DNA of 64,000 nucleotides, from the NCBI RefSeq assembly GCF_042650125.1, contig NZ_JBHSAP010000015.1, positions 186,001-250,000 of the forward strand. The letters run 5' to 3'. The translations under genes and the position numbers were made by a program. Below the pieces are notes generated by a model. That model was not told the DNA's origin and made no database searches. It saw nothing but the letters and a program-made list of their open reading frames with translations. The stretch comes from Salinithrix halophila. GTDB taxonomy: Bacteria > Bacillota > Bacilli > Thermoactinomycetales > DSM-45169. Positions 16,282 to 24,952 of the stretch are shown piece after piece; positions within the stretch are counted from its first letter, which is position 1; each line of letters opens with the position of its first letter.

Positions 16282-17493
16282 ATGAGCTTGAATGTCTTGG
16301 TGATCTCCCATATGTATCCCAACCCGGCAAACCCGATGGCGGGTATTTTTGTCCATAACCAGATCAAGGCCATGAAGGAGGAAGGGATTGAATGCCGTAT
16401 TATATCCCCGATTCCCCATTTTCCCTTCTACCCGAAATGGAGCGGATACCGAAAGTTTCCCCAGACGGCTATGATGGACGGAATCCCCATTCACTATGTA
16501 CCGACACTTATGTTTCCCGGCGGCTTGTTTTTTTCGGCATACGGTTATTTCTATTACAAGGCCCTTGCCGGGGAGATTGCGGAGATCCGGGAGCATTTTC
16601 CCTTTGACATCATTCATTGTCATACGATTTTCCCTGACGGTTATGCCGGTGCGAAGTTGAAGCAGTCCTTCTCTATCCCATTGGTGACAACGATTCACGG
16701 TTCAGATATTCGATTGTATCCTTATCGGTCGACAAGGGTATATCGCCGTACGGAACAAGCCCTGCGGATGAATGATCACATCATTACAGTCAGCGAACAA
16801 TTGAAGTGGGACACGCAAAAAATCGTTCCTGGGGTGGAAGCGACCACTATTTACAACGGGTTTGACCCACAGAGGTTTTATCCGTTCTGTCAAAAGGAAG
16901 CTCGTCAGAAGTTGGGTGTGCCTGAAGGTGTGAAGTCGATTTTGTTTGTAGGAAACCTGTACAAGGTAAAAGGGCTTGGTGACCTCCTCCGAGCTTTTTC
17001 GCAGGTGGCAGAGCAGCACCCCGAAGTATGTCTCTACCTGGTTGGAGATGGCCCTCTACGGGGGGAATTAAAACAGCAGGCCCGGGAGAGCGGCGTCGAG
17101 GAACAGATCCATTTTGTCGGGCGGAAACCCCACGAGGAGATTCCCGTGTGGATCAACAGCAGTGATGTGGTGGTCCTCTCCAGCCTAAGTGAGGGAATGC
17201 CTTCGATTATTCTGGAGGCGATGGGTTGTGGAAAGCCGGTGGTGGCAACGGATGTGGGTGGCATCTCGGAAATCCTCCAGCACCGGCGGACCGGTTTTCT
17301 AGTGAAACCCGGTGAACCAAAAGAATTGGCACGTTATCTCTCCATCTTGTTGACGGAAAATGAGGGGTTGGCTTGCGACATGGGGGAGCGCGCCTTTACG
17401 GAGTCGGGAGCCGTCACCTGGAAACGGAATGCAGAACGGATGCGAGCTTTGTATGAAGGCATCTTGGATGAAAAGAGGCCTGATTTTTTGTAA
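16282..17493 (+). CDS. GT4 glycosyltransferase (TuaC-like)
   Basis: 403-residue retaining GT-B glycosyltransferase. The N-terminal half shows VISHMYPNPANPMAGIFVHNQ, as in TuaC of teichuronic-acid synthesis, and HCHTIFPDG with TTIHGSD. The C-terminal half has FVGNLYKVKG (~217) and the donor-binding E-x7-E in SLSEGMPSIILEAMGCGKPVVATDVGG (~295-320). It adds one sugar to the undecaprenyl-linked repeat unit on the cytoplasmic face. Donor and acceptor cannot be told from sequence. Starts 61 bases after the epimerase in the same direction. Confidence 0.9.
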   Translation: MSLNVLVISHMYPNPANPMAGIFVHNQIKAMKEEGIECRIISPIPHFPFYPKWSGYRKFPQTAMMDGIPIHYVPTLMFPGGLFFSAYGYFYYKALAGEIAEIREHFPFDIIHCHTIFPDGYAGAKLKQSFSIPLVTTIHGSDIRLYPYRSTRVYRRTEQALRMNDHIITVSEQLKWDTQKIVPGVEATTIYNGFDPQRFYPFCQKEARQKLGVPEGVKSILFVGNLYKVKGLGDLLRAFSQVAEQHPEVCLYLVGDGPLRGELKQQARESGVEEQIHFVGRKPHEEIPVWINSSDVVVLSSLSEGMPSIILEAMGCGKPVVATDVGGISEILQHRRTGFLVKPGEPKELARYLSILLTENEGLACDMGERAFTESGAVTWKRNAERMRALYEGILDEKRPDFL

Positions 17494-17561
17494 AGATACG
17501 CTTAAGAATCCCAAGGAGGGATACTCAAGTTATTACTGCTGTGTTACATTGATCCTAGGTT

Positions 17562-17578
17562 TGTAATCTATTTGTAAC
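17562..17578. promoter_or_regulatory. Two PhoP-box-like half-sites upstream of the WbpB-like gene
   Basis: TGTAAT at 17562 and TGTAAC at 17573 are exactly 11 bp apart (ATTACA/GTTACA on the minus strand). Only two repeats are present, and no convincing -10 follows, so this is a weak candidate compared with the sites at 30.7 and 31.9 kb. Confidence 0.3.
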
Positions 17579-17642
17579 ATTAAAGAGCCAATGGCCGCCG
17601 GTTTGATAGCCTGGCCCTGGCGGAATGAAATGAGGGACCTTT

Positions 17643-18686
17643 GTGATACGATACGGGATCGTCGGTTGTGGACATATCGCCAAAAAACATGTGGAAGCGA
17701 TCCGGGCCGCTGAGGGAGCGGAACTAGTAGCTGTCTGCGATAAAGACCCGGAGCGGCTGGCTCCTTTCGCTGTAGATGGGGTTGCCGGTTATGGGGACCT
17801 CGGGGAGATGGTGAAGCAGGCTGATGTGGATGTGATCAATATCTGCACCCCCAGTGGTCTTCACCCTGCTCTCGCCATCCAAGCGGCAGAGGCGGGTAAG
17901 CACGTGGTGGTGGAAAAACCGATGGCCCTAACCTTGAAAGACGCAGATCTTATGATCCGGGCTTGCAAGGAGAACGGGGTTTTCCTGTCCGTCGTCCATC
18001 CTAATCGCTTTCGACCGGCGATGGAAGAGCTGCGAAAGCGGGTAGAAACAGAGGCTTTCGGCACGCTCAGTCACGCAAATGCCACGGTCCGGTGGAACCG
18101 GAACCAGGAATACTACGATCAAGCCCCTTGGCGGGGGACAAAGGCGATGGACGGCGGTGTTCTGATGAATCAGGCCATCCACAACTTGGACCTGATGCTG
18201 TGGATGATGGGGGAAGTGGAGGAAGTCTCCTCCTACCATGCCACCCGCGTTCGCGATATTGAAACGGAGGACACCTCGGTTTCCATCCTACGCTTTAAAA
18301 ACGGAGCCCTGGGTGTAATTGAAGCAGCCGTTACCCTTTATCCCCGAAACCTGGAAGAATCCCTCTCTCTATTTGGAGAGAAAGGGACAGCGATCGTTGG
18401 CGGACCGACGGCCAATTGGATTCAGGCCTGGAAGTTTGCTGATCTGACCGATAGCCAGGCGGAGGAGACGATCCATCGTATTCATGAAGAACCCTATGGA
18501 AAGCCGGGTCATCAGCGATTGATTGAAGATATGACCGAAGCTGTGGCACAAGGTCGGCCACCGGTGGTATCCGGTATGGACGGGTATCGCGCTCTTGCCC
18601 TTGTTATCGCCTGCCAACAGTCGGCGGAGAGAGGCCGTCCGGTTCGCATGGAAGAATTGGAGAGAAATCCGGGGGTGAAGGCATGA
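17643..18686 (+). CDS. Gfo/Idh/MocA oxidoreductase, WbpB/WlbA-like UDP-GlcNAcA 3-dehydrogenase
   Basis: 347-residue NAD-dependent enzyme with Rossmann start YGIVGCGHIAKKHVEAI, EKPMALTLKDAD (~95) and the WlbA-type active region WRGTKAMDGGVLMNQAIHNLDL (~160-182). WlbA/WbpB oxidises the C3 hydroxyl of UDP-N-acetylglucosaminuronate, making the 3-keto sugar for amination. It is directly followed (ATGA overlap at 18683-18686) by the aminotransferase expected to act next. The GTG start follows GAGGGAC. The specific substrate is inferred from the co-located WbpA/E/D/I set; other MocA-family roles are possible. Confidence 0.87.
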   Translation: MIRYGIVGCGHIAKKHVEAIRAAEGAELVAVCDKDPERLAPFAVDGVAGYGDLGEMVKQADVDVINICTPSGLHPALAIQAAEAGKHVVVEKPMALTLKDADLMIRACKENGVFLSVVHPNRFRPAMEELRKRVETEAFGTLSHANATVRWNRNQEYYDQAPWRGTKAMDGGVLMNQAIHNLDLMLWMMGEVEEVSSYHATRVRDIETEDTSVSILRFKNGALGVIEAAVTLYPRNLEESLSLFGEKGTAIVGGPTANWIQAWKFADLTDSQAEETIHRIHEEPYGKPGHQRLIEDMTEAVAQGRPPVVSGMDGYRALALVIACQQSAERGRPVRMEELERNPGVKA

Positions 18687-19792
18687 ATAAGACACCTCTG
18701 TTGGATCTGAAAGCCCAGTACAAAGGGATACAGGAAGAGGTAAAAGAAGCGGTTCTCGGTGTGTTGGAGAGTGGGCGTTACATCTTAGGTCCCCAGGTTC
18801 AGGCCTTGGAAGAAGAGGTGGCCGCGTTTTCCGGCGCTCGCTTTGGTATCGGGGTTGCCAACGGGACAGACGCTCTGGTTTTGGCACTGGACGCGGCGGG
18901 GGTTGGCCCTGGGGATGAAGTGCTGACCACACCGTTCACCTTTTTCGCAACGGCAGAATCGATCTCCAGGCTGGGAGCCGTCCCGGTCTTCGTCGATATC
19001 GATCCAAAGACCTACAACTTGGATACGTACCAGTTGGAGAAAAAACGCACCGAAAAAACAAAAGCGATCATCCCCGTCCACATTTTTGGACAACCGGCGA
19101 ATATGGATGAAATAACTGCCTTCGCAAAAACCCACGGCCTCTTCGTGCTAGAGGACGCCGCACAGGCGATCGGTGCTGAGTATAAGGGGCGCCGGGTAGG
19201 CTCCTTGGGAGATGCGGCCACCTTCTCTTTTTTCCCGACGAAGAACCTGGGCGGTTACGGGGACGGTGGCATGGTCGTTACCGATGACGAAGAATTAGCT
19301 GCACGGATTCGGAGCCTTCGGGTTCATGGTAGTGACCCGAAATCCAAATACCTGAATCGGCTGATCGGATACAACAGCCGTCTCGATGAATTGCAGGCGG
19401 CGGCACTGCGAGTAAAATTGCAGTACCTGGAAGAATGGAACGAAGCCCGTCGAAACCACGCTCGTCTCTATGACCGCTTGTTGGCGGAAGTGCCTGTGGT
19501 TACCCCTTTTTCATCGGAGGATGTCAATCCGATTTACCATTTGTACATCATCCAAGCGGAAGAAAAAGAGGGTCTGATGACCTATCTCCGGGAACGGGGA
19601 ATCGCAGTCAATGCCTATTATCCGGTACCCTTGCACCTTCAGGAAGTCTACCGGGAACTTGGCTTCCGGGAAGGGGACCTGCCGGTGGCTGAAGCGGTTT
19701 CCAAGCGCTCTTTTGCGTTGCCGCTTTACCCAGAAATGAAAGAGGAGACCATTCATTTCATCGCTGATACCGTAAACACATTTTATCAGTGA
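18683..19792 (+). CDS. DegT/DnrJ/EryC1 aminotransferase (WbpE/WlbC-like)
   Basis: 369-residue PLP-dependent sugar aminotransferase. Typical N-terminus PLLDLKAQYKGIQEEV, GVANGTDALVLAL (~55), VLEDAAQAIGAEYKG (~155) and the PLP-binding Lys in SFFPTKNLGGYGDGGMV (~182). It would transfer an amino group from glutamate to the 3-keto sugar made by the preceding gene, giving UDP-GlcNAc(3NH2)A. The overlap with the upstream dehydrogenase indicates translational coupling, consistent with the known coupled WbpB/WbpE chemistry. The frame stays open after the stop for about 50 codons, without significance. Confidence 0.9.
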   Translation: MNKTPLLDLKAQYKGIQEEVKEAVLGVLESGRYILGPQVQALEEEVAAFSGARFGIGVANGTDALVLALDAAGVGPGDEVLTTPFTFFATAESISRLGAVPVFVDIDPKTYNLDTYQLEKKRTEKTKAIIPVHIFGQPANMDEITAFAKTHGLFVLEDAAQAIGAEYKGRRVGSLGDAATFSFFPTKNLGGYGDGGMVVTDDEELAARIRSLRVHGSDPKSKYLNRLIGYNSRLDELQAAALRVKLQYLEEWNEARRNHARLYDRLLAEVPVVTPFSSEDVNPIYHLYIIQAEEKEGLMTYLRERGIAVNAYYPVPLHLQEVYRELGFREGDLPVAEAVSKRSFALPLYPEMKEETIHFIADTVNTFYQ

Positions 19793-19956
19793 TGGATTGT
19801 TGCTTTGGAAGCGGTGAAAAACCCGGTTCGGTCGAGCGGGGCGGCTCCGAACAGCCATCTGTTCCACTTTCGGGAAGGTATGACGAAATTCGGATACACC
19901 GTGGGGCAAGGAATCGGATTGCGCCAACACCATGAGACAAAGGGATGAGGGTTCCG

Positions 19957-21264
19957 ATGAACAAAATACTGGGTAAGATCAACGACAAAACAGCAATCAT
20001 TGGTGTCGTCGGCCTGGGTTACGTCGGTTTACCCCTGGCCTTGGAGAAGGCAAAAGCCGGTTACCGGGTGATCGGTTTTGATATCCAGCAGAAACGGGTA
20101 GACATGGTCAACCGGGGTGTGAACTATATCGGAGATATTGTCGATGAAGAGTTGGAACAAATTGTCGGTGACGGTCGTTTAAGGGCCACCACAGACTACT
20201 CGGATATCGCTGAAGTGGATGCGGTGGCCATCTGTGTTCCAACCCCTTTGGACCTTTATCAACAACCGGACACATCGTATGTGGAAGCCTCGACGCGGGA
20301 GATTGCCAAGCGCCTTCATCCAGGGATGCTCGTTGTTCTGGAGAGTACGACGTACCCCGGTACGACGGAGGAAGTCGTTCGTCCGATCCTGGAGGAGGGG
20401 GGGCTTAAGGTTGGAGAGGAATTCTACCTGGCCTTCTCCCCGGAGCGGGTTGACCCCGGCAATAAAGTGTATAACACCAAAAACACACCCAAAGTGGTTG
20501 GCGGCATCACGGAGTCCTGCACGAAGGTGGCTGCTTCCCTCTATCGGAACGTGTTGGAGGGAGAGGTATTCGAAGTTTCCAGCCCCGCTGTGGCGGAAAT
20601 GGAAAAGATTTTGGAGAACACCTTTCGCAACATTAACATCGCCCTGGCCAATGAGATGACGATTCTCTGCAATAAAATGGGTATCGATTACTGGGAAGTG
20701 GTGGAGGCAGCCAAGACCAAACCCTACGGTTTCATGGCTTTTTATCCCGGGCCGGGACTGGGAGGTCACTGTATCCCCATCGATCCGTACTACCTGACCT
20801 GGAAAGCCAGGGAATATAAGTACCATACCCGCTTGATCGAATTGGCCGGGGAGATCAACAATTATATGCCCGATTTCGTCGTCGAGCGCTCGATGAAGAT
20901 CCTCAACCGGTACGGGAAGGCACTCTCCCGCTCCAAAGTGCTGATTCTAGGGGCTGCTTACAAGCGGGATATCGATGATATGAGGGAATCCCCCGTGATC
21001 GAGATCATCGAAAAGCTGGAGAAATACGGGGCTCAAATCACGGTCAACGATCCCCACATTCCCGGGTTTGTAATTGGGGAGCGTACCTATGAGAGCCAGG
21101 AAATCACCCCGGAACTGCTGAAAGGGGCGGATCTCGTATTGATCACCACGGACCATACGGCTTATGACTACCAGATGATTGCCGATCATGCCAAGGTAAT
21201 CTTTGATACGCGGAACGCTCTGAAGGGGTTAGAAGAAATCAGCGCCGACTATGAAAAGATTTGA
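19957..21264 (+). CDS. UDP-N-acetylglucosamine 6-dehydrogenase (WbpA-like nucleotide-sugar dehydrogenase)
   Basis: 435-residue member of the UDP-glucose/GDP-mannose dehydrogenase family. GVVGLGYVGLPLA (~18-30) binds NAD; CVPTPLD, ESTTYPGTTEE and FSPERVDPGN are characteristic of the WbpA/WbpO branch. The catalytic Cys lies in PGPGLGGHCIPIDPYYL (~268). It oxidises C6 of a UDP-HexNAc in two steps to the uronic acid. In this cluster it should catalyse the first step of UDP-diacetamido-uronate synthesis. ATG 19957 is chosen because AGGGATGAGGG lies upstream; ATG 19945 is the in-frame alternative. Confidence 0.92.
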   Translation: MNKILGKINDKTAIIGVVGLGYVGLPLALEKAKAGYRVIGFDIQQKRVDMVNRGVNYIGDIVDEELEQIVGDGRLRATTDYSDIAEVDAVAICVPTPLDLYQQPDTSYVEASTREIAKRLHPGMLVVLESTTYPGTTEEVVRPILEEGGLKVGEEFYLAFSPERVDPGNKVYNTKNTPKVVGGITESCTKVAASLYRNVLEGEVFEVSSPAVAEMEKILENTFRNINIALANEMTILCNKMGIDYWEVVEAAKTKPYGFMAFYPGPGLGGHCIPIDPYYLTWKAREYKYHTRLIELAGEINNYMPDFVVERSMKILNRYGKALSRSKVLILGAAYKRDIDDMRESPVIEIIEKLEKYGAQITVNDPHIPGFVIGERTYESQEITPELLKGADLVLITTDHTAYDYQMIADHAKVIFDTRNALKGLEEISADYEKI

Positions 21265-21273
21265 GGGTTGAAG

Positions 21274-22014
21274 ATGAGCTATTATCTGCATGATTCCGCT
21301 CGAATCGGGGAAGGGGTTGTCATCGGCCACTTCTCTGTTATTGAAGAAGGCGCGGTTTTGGGCGATAATGTCACCGTCGGCAACCATGTGACCATCCATG
21401 CGGGCACACGGATTGGGGATGGGGTCACGATTGCCGATCATGCCGTCATCGGTCGGTGGCCTCGACCGGCAAAGACGAGTACGGTCCAAGTGGATGCCGA
21501 TCTTCCTGCATTGATTATCGGGGAAGGGAGCACAATCGGGGCCAATGCGGTCCTCTACCGTGGCAGCCTTCTCGGCGTGGAAGTCTTGGTCGGGGATCAA
21601 GCCTTCCTTCGGGAAAAGTGTCGTATCGGCGACCGGGTAGTGATCGGTCGTGGGGTTGCGGTGGAGAACCAGGTGGAGATCGGCTCCCATACAAAAATAC
21701 AGACCAATGCGTACATCACTGCCTATTCCCGTTTGGAGGAGCATGTCTTCATTGCGCCGGGGGTGACGACGACCAACGACAACTTTATGGGCAGGACTGA
21801 AGAACGCTTCCAACACGTCAAGGGGCCCACGGTGAAACGAGGGGCCCGGGTCGGCGGGGGAGCCATCCTCCTGCCTGGAGTAGTCGTGGCCGAAGAGAGC
21901 TTCATTGCCGCCGGTGCCGTCGTCAACCGGGATACGGAACCGGCTGCCGTCTACGTCGGAGTGCCTGCACGACGTCTAAGGCCGGTACCGAAAGGGGAGA
22001 TGCGCGGAGGTTGA
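21274..22014 (+). CDS. Left-handed beta-helix N-acyltransferase (WbpD-like)
   Basis: 246-residue hexapeptide-repeat protein. Many [LIV]-G-x4 turns run through residues ~8-200 (for example IGEGVVIGHFSVIEEGAVLGD), folding as an LbH trimer. APGVTTTNDNFMG (~170) holds the sort of loop that binds acetyl-CoA in WbpD/PglD-type sugar N-acetyltransferases. In context it would acetylate the 3-amino group of UDP-GlcNAc(3NH2)A. It starts 9 bases after the dehydrogenase stop, with ATG 21274 six bases from GAGGG. Confidence 0.87.
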   Translation: MSYYLHDSARIGEGVVIGHFSVIEEGAVLGDNVTVGNHVTIHAGTRIGDGVTIADHAVIGRWPRPAKTSTVQVDADLPALIIGEGSTIGANAVLYRGSLLGVEVLVGDQAFLREKCRIGDRVVIGRGVAVENQVEIGSHTKIQTNAYITAYSRLEEHVFIAPGVTTTNDNFMGRTEERFQHVKGPTVKRGARVGGGAILLPGVVVAEESFIAAGAVVNRDTEPAAVYVGVPARRLRPVPKGEMRGG

Positions 22015-22033
22015 ACAGGTAAAGGGGCAGGTT

Positions 22034-23497
22034 ATGCTAGCAAAGATCAAACAACTGTTCTCCGATTCAGCGGCCTTTGCGCTGGCGTTAATGGGTAATA
22101 AGATCGTGGCTTTTTTGCTGATCCCGGTCTATACCCGCCAATTGGATCCAACCCGTTTCGGGGACTGGGATTTAACCAACACAATCGCCATGGTTATCAC
22201 TTATTTTTGCATTCTGGGCACAGATACTGCATTTGCTTTCTATTTCTTTGAAGCCAAGGATCAGAAAGACAGGCAAGGTTACTTCACCGCCGCTGTCTTT
22301 TTCCCGGCCCTGGTCAGCCTTGGATTTCTGCTGATCGCCCTCTTCATCAGCGCCCCCACTGCCAATCTGCTGTATGAAGACCCCAGCGGCTATCCCAATC
22401 TGCTGACTCTGGCCGTCCTCACCATCGTGGCCAACGTGATTATCCAGCAGACCCTGGCTTATGCCCGCTTTGCCCGCGAGGTTAAGACCTTTATGGCGGG
22501 TAGTATGTCCTATGTGATCGGATCCAGCTTGGCCAGCGTTTGGTTTGTTGTGATAGGAAAGATGGGCGTGCTGGGGATCTTCTACGGACAGATCCTGGCC
22601 CAGTCAGTTGTAGCCGCCATTTTGTTGTGGCATTACCGAAAACAGTTCACCCGCCATGTCGAAAAGAAGCATGTGAGGGATCTCCTGAGCTACGGCATCC
22701 CGCTATTGCCCACACTCCTTGCCTTCTGGGTTATGAATGCCGTCAGTCGACCAATGATCTATCACATGGTTTCTTCCGATGAAGCGGGGATCTACGGACT
22801 GGCGGTCCGGTTCGCCAGCATCATCGTACTGATCACTTCCGCTTTCCAGCTTGCCTGGCGCCCCTTCTCCGTCTCCATCAAGGAGCAGGAGGACGCCCAG
22901 CAGATCTATAGCCTCTTAGGTCGAGGATTCCTGGTGCTCGGGACCTTTTTCGTCATGTTCCTCACCTTCTTCATCAAGCCGATTATCGAGGTGGCAACGG
23001 GGAACCCTGATTACTATGAAGCCTATCCCTATGTCTGGATGCTGGCCCTTGGTACAGTCCTCAACACGATGCATTTGATCGTAGGTGTAGGGCTGTTGAT
23101 CAACAAGAAGACCAAGGATATTTCGAAAACGTTCATGGTGGCGGCCTTGGTTTATCTGGTCGGCAACCTGGTTCTGGTGCCCGTCATCGGAGCCTGGGGG
23201 ACCTCGTCTATGACGGTGGTCACCTATCTATACGTCTTTCTCTCCATCTATCGCAAGGGAAAGGCGGCCTATCAGGTCGATTTCCGGATGCGGTCGATGC
23301 TCCTCTATCTCGGACTGTATATTGCCGTGATGGGGGCGATCACGTGGATGCAAGTGGGTGGCTGGAGCGGTCTTTGGCTGTACTATGTTGCAGCGGCCGT
23401 TCTGATGGTGGCCGCTGTCTTCCTGACGGGATTGTTTAATGTCGAGTCTATAAAGCTCCTGCAAAGGATGATACCTAAACTCCTTCGCAAAAGGTGA
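22034..23497 (+). CDS. Wzx/TuaB-like polysaccharide flippase
   Basis: 487-residue protein with 12-14 predicted membrane helices of the MOP/polysaccharide-biosynthesis superfamily (LLIPVYTRQLDPTRFGDWDL near the N-terminus is typical). It would move the undecaprenyl-linked repeat across the membrane. Starts 20 bases after the acyltransferase, followed at once by the putative polymerase, as in Wzx/Wzy-type loci. TuaB plays the equivalent role in teichuronic-acid operons. Confidence 0.88.
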   Translation: MLAKIKQLFSDSAAFALALMGNKIVAFLLIPVYTRQLDPTRFGDWDLTNTIAMVITYFCILGTDTAFAFYFFEAKDQKDRQGYFTAAVFFPALVSLGFLLIALFISAPTANLLYEDPSGYPNLLTLAVLTIVANVIIQQTLAYARFAREVKTFMAGSMSYVIGSSLASVWFVVIGKMGVLGIFYGQILAQSVVAAILLWHYRKQFTRHVEKKHVRDLLSYGIPLLPTLLAFWVMNAVSRPMIYHMVSSDEAGIYGLAVRFASIIVLITSAFQLAWRPFSVSIKEQEDAQQIYSLLGRGFLVLGTFFVMFLTFFIKPIIEVATGNPDYYEAYPYVWMLALGTVLNTMHLIVGVGLLINKKTKDISKTFMVAALVYLVGNLVLVPVIGAWGTSSMTVVTYLYVFLSIYRKGKAAYQVDFRMRSMLLYLGLYIAVMGAITWMQVGGWSGLWLYYVAAAVLMVAAVFLTGLFNVESIKLLQRMIPKLLRKR

Positions 23498-23503
23498 GTG
23501 CCG

Positions 23504-24952
23504 ATGAGTTCCCTGCTTCTGCCCAGACAACAAAAACTGAATCAGCTGTTCCACCTGATGGTGGTGTTCGCTGTATTGGGGCCAACTTTGGGTGTTCCTG
23601 TGATACCCGGGTTTAAGCTTACCCTGTTTCGCCTCTTCTTTCTGACTTTGGCGGCTGGACTGTTCATCCGCTGGGCCCGCAGTCGCGATCTGGAATCCTC
23701 TCATATGCACCCGGTACGATGGTATACGGCCTTCTTCGCCTTTTGGGTGGTCTATGCGGCCGTTTCCCTGACATGGGCCGGAAGTCTGGGGCTCGGGCTG
23801 AAATACCTTACCTTCCTGGTGACGATGTTGCTGTTATGTTTATCTTTTCCTTTCTTCTTGAAAGGGTCTAGCCATATCGAGCAGACGGGCCGCGTACTGT
23901 TCTGGGCGTTTTTTATCATTGTCGTCTACGGTCTGATCGAATCCGTCACCTATTGGCACCTGCCAGCTTCCCGATATTTTGGACGAGAAAGTTCCAATGT
24001 CACGTCTTTTTTCTCCAATCAGAATGATTTTGCCACGGCGATCACGCTAGGGCTCCCGTTCTTGGTGACGGCTCTGTATATGTTGGCAGCCCGGCGCAAG
24101 GCGAAAGTACTTATCTACTTGACCGGGATCATCACGCTTTGCGATTTGTTCCTCACGGGTTCCCGAAGCAACAGCGGCTTTGCCCTTCCTTTGGTGGCGG
24201 TGACTTGGCTAGCACTGATTCCGTTTACGGTAGAGCGATCCAAACGGAATTTTCGGAACCTCCTCAAGGGAGCGGGTTTGCTTCTGCTGGCGGTGGTGGT
24301 GACCGGTGGCCTCCTATCCTCCGTTCTTTCCGATCAGACCCGTAGCAAACTGGGAAGCACCCTGGGGGTTTTCAATGACCTACAGAGTTCCTGGACGTTA
24401 CCGAACGAGGATGATATACCCCTGGACGAGGAAGAAGCCAGTTCGAGGGATCAGAGCATTTCGATCCGTAAAGCCTTGATAATGAATGGCCTTCATTTTC
24501 TGGCAAGGAGCCATTATCTTGGTGTCGGGGCGGGCAATATCGAATATTACATGCTGGGGGCTCCCGGCGTGGGCGCGAAGTCCAATATACACAACTGGTG
24601 GGCGGAAGTGCTGGTCAACTTCGGGGTGGGCGTGTTCCTTCTCTATATGACCCTCTACTTCTGGATGTTGTGGCGTCTCTTCCGCCTGGCCCGGGTAAAG
24701 GAGGCTGTTGGCCTCTCCCCGGTGATCCGCTGGGGAGCGACTGCCTCATTCATCGCACTCATCGGCTACTTCTTCGGAGGCATGTCCCCCAGCACGGCTA
24801 TCCACTTTACGCCGATGTGGATCGTCTACGGTTTTGCTCTGGCGGTGATTGCTGTCGGTGAACGGCAGAGATACGCCGCGCGCCACAAGGAGGAAGGGAA
24901 AACCGCTGTATCCAGCCATTCCGCTCATGCTGATAGTAGGGATCTAAGATGA
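23504..24952 (+). CDS. O-antigen ligase/polymerase family protein (Wzy/TuaE-like)
   Basis: 482-residue polytopic membrane protein. A large extracytoplasmic loop follows an FLTGSRSN segment (~210-218) and contains the LGVGAGNIEYY (~342) and HNWWAEVLVNFG (~364) motifs typical of Wzy_C/O-antigen ligase proteins. It would polymerise repeat units on the outer face. ATG 23504, 7 bases downstream of AAGGTG, is preferred to the GTG at 23498. It overlaps the next glycosyltransferase by 4 bases (ATGA), showing operon structure. Confidence 0.87.
   Translation: MSSLLLPRQQKLNQLFHLMVVFAVLGPTLGVPVIPGFKLTLFRLFFLTLAAGLFIRWARSRDLESSHMHPVRWYTAFFAFWVVYAAVSLTWAGSLGLGLKYLTFLVTMLLLCLSFPFFLKGSSHIEQTGRVLFWAFFIIVVYGLIESVTYWHLPASRYFGRESSNVTSFFSNQNDFATAITLGLPFLVTALYMLAARRKAKVLIYLTGIITLCDLFLTGSRSNSGFALPLVAVTWLALIPFTVERSKRNFRNLLKGAGLLLLAVVVTGGLLSSVLSDQTRSKLGSTLGVFNDLQSSWTLPNEDDIPLDEEEASSRDQSISIRKALIMNGLHFLARSHYLGVGAGNIEYYMLGAPGVGAKSNIHNWWAEVLVNFGVGVFLLYMTLYFWMLWRLFRLARVKEAVGLSPVIRWGATASFIALIGYFFGGMSPSTAIHFTPMWIVYGFALAVIAVGERQRYAARHKEEGKTAVSSHSAHADSRDLR

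Noticed and set aside
19805..19948. 47-codon TTG ORF in frame after the WbpE-like stop codon
   Set aside because: No ribosome site, and about 50 open codons are expected by chance at this GC. The aminotransferase already ends at the family's usual C-terminus.
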